Origin: Loki-b32 sp048941605
Lineage (GTDB): Archaea > Asgardarchaeota > Lokiarchaeia > Sigyniarchaeales > SOKP01
NCBI GenBank assembly: GCA_048941605.1
Contig: JBHLNL010000163.1
Location: 1 to 7,932 of the forward strand
Length of the DNA: 7,932 nt
Direction: 5' to 3'
A program made the translations under genes and the position numbers. Shown here piece by piece: positions 6,271-7,932 of this stretch (the first letter of the stretch is position 1; every line of letters starts with the position of its first letter). Under the pieces are notes generated by a model. It was not told the origin of the DNA. It worked only from the letters and a program-made list of their open reading frames with translations, and made no database searches.

Positions 6271-6954
6271 TTGAGTATCTTAATTAGGTTGTCTGGTTTT
6301 TTCTTTCTGTTAATTTTAGTTTTGCAGGTAGCAATGGCAATATTTGGCTATATACTAGAGCCAACGCCGAAACATTATGAGTCAGATGCTAAGCTGCTAA
6401 AGTTTAACAATAATCCAAAAAAATTTCAAATTGGCGTCGCATTAGCGCTTATAGAACATTTTTGTGTCATTACTCTAGCTATATTGTTGTTTTTTGTTAT
6501 TAGCCCATATAGCATACTACCTGGAATTGTTTTAATAATCTTTCGAGTAGCAGAAGGCTCGATCCAAGTCTATATTGAAAAAGATTATTGGAAGCTTCTC
6601 AAAATAGCAGGGAGATACTCAACTACTAGTGATGCGGAGAAAGATTCGTTGATGGATTCATATCGAAACATCCTTCAAACAAAAAGCAATAGATTCACAT
6701 TTGCTATGATTGGTTGGTCAATTGGAACACTTGCATTTTCAATCGTGTTAGTTATCTATGGAGTGGCACCGCTTTATATTGGATGGTTAGGAATTGTTGC
6801 AAGCATTTTAATTGGGTTTGCTAATATGATGAAACTTATAAAACCTGACGTTAAAGCTTATGAAACCTTATCATCTATCAGTGGTTTGTTGTCAATTCTA
6901 TTTGAAGTCCTCATTGGAGGATGGCTATTGTTTTTTGCACACGTTATCCCATAA
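6271..6954 (+). CDS. Six-helix integral membrane protein, probably DUF4386
   Basis: This 227-residue protein is predicted to have six membrane helices at about 5-28, 53-77, 81-99, 142-164, 168-186 and 203-225. A longer charged loop sits at ~101-141 (EKDYWKLLKIAGRY to QTKSN). The opening (IRLSGFFFLLILVLQVA) and the central LPGIVLIIFRVAEGSIQVY segment resemble DUF4386 proteins, whose function is not known. Polar residues within or beside helices (E62, H63, R92, E95) are the obvious ones to inspect. The start is TTG with GGAGGA six bases upstream. It ends next to a T9 tract and is divergent from the beta-helix gene, so the two may share regulation from the dyads between them. The family assignment is from memory of sequence style and could be wrong, but the membrane topology is clear. 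Confidence 0.75.
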   Translation: MSILIRLSGFFFLLILVLQVAMAIFGYILEPTPKHYESDAKLLKFNNNPKKFQIGVALALIEHFCVITLAILLFFVISPYSILPGIVLIIFRVAEGSIQVYIEKDYWKLLKIAGRYSTTSDAEKDSLMDSYRNILQTKSNRFTFAMIGWSIGTLAFSIVLVIYGVAPLYIGWLGIVASILIGFANMMKLIKPDVKAYETLSSISGLLSILFEVLIGGWLLFFAHVIP

Positions 6955-6959
6955 CTATA

Positions 6960-6968
6960 TTTTTTTTT
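6960..6968 (+). terminator. Oligo-T terminator after the membrane-protein gene
   Basis: A run of nine T residues begins five bases after the TAA stop and fits archaeal intrinsic termination. No GC-rich hairpin precedes it. Confidence 0.6.
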
Positions 6969-6976
6969 AAAAACAT

Positions 6977-7234
6977 CTATTTACTATGTGGTTTTGCAGA
7001 TCTATACAAATTGCATGTAAATCCAGGATATTTATCATATATCCTATTTTCATGAAGAAAGATTGAGTTTTCCTCAAAAAAACAATCATTTTTTCCTTTA
7101 ATAATAGGGATTCCTTCATCCGGTCTAAGATTCATTCTTACAACCAGTAAAAAACTATAATCAAAATAATAATTTACCCGAACATGTTCAATTTCAATTG
7201 AGAAATCTTTAATAAATACACTAGTTTCATGTTT
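6977..7234 (-). pseudogene. Coding-looking frame without a start codon (85 codons), possibly frameshifted
   Basis: Read on the minus strand, a frame runs from just after a TAG (ending at 7235) to TAG at 6977-6979 with ordinary codon use and a natural-looking protein (SVFIKDFSIEIEHVRV, later YDKYPGFTCNLYRS). It has no ATG, GTG or TTG until ATG7135, which would give 52 residues and lacks a clear ribosome site. An ATG does sit at 7228-7230 one frame off, followed by AAAC. One extra A in that run would make it ATG AAA ACT AGT and open the entire frame as MKTSVF... The simplest reading is a one-base deletion, recent decay or a sequencing error. I recognise no family. The alternatives are a real 52-residue gene or chance. 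Confidence 0.4.
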
Positions 7235-7270
7235 CTAATCTCAAAATACAAAAATTTAATTATTTGGGAG

Positions 7271-7291
7271 TGTTTTTTATTATATAATATT
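7271..7291 (+). promoter_or_regulatory. AT-rich promoter candidate before tRNA-Ala
   Basis: TTTTTTATTATATAA at 7273-7287 resembles a TATA region but is close to the mature tRNA start at 7292. The more distant TTTAATTA at 7255-7262 is better placed, about 30 bases upstream. Which one is used cannot be decided from sequence. Confidence 0.3.
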
Positions 7292-7363
7292 GGGCCTATG
7301 GATTAGTGGAAGATCGTTCGCTTGGCATGCGAAAGGCCGCGGGTTCAATTCCCGCTAGGTCCA
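7292..7363 (+). tRNA. tRNA-Ala (anticodon GGC)
   Basis: The 72-base cloverleaf folds fully. The acceptor stem pairs GGGCCTA with TAGGTCC, the D arm pairs GATT with GATC, the anticodon stem pairs TTCGC with GCGAA around TTGGCAT, and the T arm pairs GCGGG with CCCGC around TTCAATT. The anticodon GGC is at 7324-7326 and reads GCC/GCU alanine codons. The third acceptor pair is G3:U70, the main alanine identity element, and the discriminator base is A (7363). No CCA is encoded and there is no intron, so CCA must be added after transcription. It is the only GC-rich stretch in the window. Confidence 0.97.
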
Positions 7364-7476
7364 TTATTCTTTCTTATAATAGGCAAATATCTTCTGCTCA
7401 AAATAATAAATCCCGAATTTCCGTTAAGTTTTAAATAAATAATCTATAGTCATATTAATTAAATTATATTAGGGTA

Positions 7477-7512
7477 AAAACATAAAAAAGAGAAAAAATA
7501 AGTAAAAATAAG
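7477..7512 (-). terminator. Oligo-T terminator region for the phosphoesterase gene
   Basis: Several A runs here, including A6 at 7484-7489 and A6 at 7493-7498, read as T tracts on the minus strand shortly after the TAA stop. This fits archaeal oligo-T termination. The rest of the gap back to the tRNA shows nothing further. Confidence 0.45.
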
Positions 7513-7517
7513 AGATA

Positions 7518-7932
7518 TTAAATCATTTGGCGATCTTTTATTTTCTCCATGTCCCCAATGAATTTCTTGACTTTATTGGGATGAACAGTCCAATCAGTAT
7601 AAATTTCCAAAAAGCTTGGTTTCTTCACATGCTGCCATGCACCTGGATTACTTATACTAAATTTTTCAGTTTCAAATTCCACTGAGATTTGAGCTTCTTT
7701 TGATGCAAACTCTCTTTTAATTAACTCTATTAGACTACTATGGGTATGACCATAGATAACGTGATTAATTTCTTGATGATATCCGCTATTTATTAAATCA
7801 GGGATGAATTTTTTTCTTATTTGGGCCATAGATGGTTTATTGTCTCTGAGAGCTTCTCTGTGGCTGTCTGAATCCAACTTTTTTTCTAATACTTTATCTA
7901 ATTCACTATCTTCTTCATCTGTTAATTTGGTG
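7518..7932 (-). CDS. Calcineurin-like metallophosphoesterase, C-terminal part (truncated by window edge)
   Basis: The frame stays open to the right edge, so the gene starts outside the window; the TTG at 7877 is internal and should not be taken as its start. About 137 residues are visible. They begin with an acidic linker (TDEEDSELDKVLEKK), then HVIYGHTHSS (encoded near 7730-7760), whose GHTH is the last metal-binding block of calcineurin-like phosphoesterases, and then SISNPGAW, a typical following strand and turn. The end (WTVHPNKVKKFIGDMEKIKDRQMI) is a charged helix. The earlier metal motifs (DxH, GDxxD, GNH[ED]) are not in the window, so activity cannot be judged and the substrate is unknown. 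No link with the CapA-like gene is implied beyond a shared fold superfamily. Confidence 0.8.
   Translation of the reverse strand, partial: TKLTDEEDSELDKVLEKKLDSDSHREALRDNKPSMAQIRKKFIPDLINSGYHQEINHVIYGHTHSSLIELIKREFASKEAQISVEFETEKFSISNPGAWQHVKKPSFLEIYTDWTVHPNKVKKFIGDMEKIKDRQMI

Noticed and set aside
6245..6274. Nine-codon frame MENKLEDFL overlapping the TTG start
   Set aside because: It has no ribosome site, and the TATA at 6219-6227 would place the transcript start at or after its ATG.
7292..7363. tRNA gene as an integration site for a mobile element
   Set aside because: No repeat of the tRNA 3' end, integrase or other mobile gene appears in the window.

Overview
The window is AT-rich archaeal DNA, most likely from an Asgard archaeon of the Lokiarchaeota (Promethearchaeati) type. 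The reasons are TATA-like boxes rather than -35/-10 promoters, oligo-T stretches behind genes, GTG and TTG starts behind clear Shine-Dalgarno sites, a tRNA gene without an encoded CCA end, and two large exported proteins that end in a short motif, one hydrophobic segment and a basic tail (IPGYS..KRKNIK and GGGFP..RIKRK), a style I associate with Lokiarchaeal surface proteins. The lineage call is an inference and no phylogenetic marker is present.

Layout from left to right: (1) a CapA/PGA_cap-type metallophosphatase-fold protein on the + strand (105-1253), whose promoter region carries a perfect 9-bp dyad; (2) a short convergent gap with a hairpin; (3) an 830-residue minus-strand surface protein made of a seven-unit Ca-loop beta-propeller, a LamG-like jelly roll, Ig-like domains and a C-terminal anchor; (4) a 290-bp divergent regulatory region with repeats and dyads; (5) two small + strand ORFs of unknown function (73 and 47 aa), preceded by a tiny tryptophan-rich reading frame that has the best ribosome binding site; (6) a 457-residue minus-strand NosD-like right-handed beta-helix surface protein starting with GTG; (7) a divergent region with a perfect 15-bp palindrome; (8) a + strand six-helix membrane protein, probably DUF4386, starting with TTG; (9) a minus-strand reading frame that looks coding but lacks a start, probably a decayed or frameshifted gene; (10) tRNA-Ala(GGC); (11) the C-terminal part of a calcineurin-like phosphoesterase running off the right edge.

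Most neighbouring genes are convergent or divergent, each with its own promoter and terminator candidates, so this looks like a set of single transcription units and not a pathway operon. The common theme is the cell envelope: a possible polymer or cell-surface enzyme, two large extracellular repeat proteins and a membrane protein. I did not find a defence system, mobile element, CRISPR array or other multi-gene system that I could defend. The best leads are the propeller architecture, the tryptophan-rich mini-ORF with its repeat-rich leader, and the apparently broken frame beside the tRNA.
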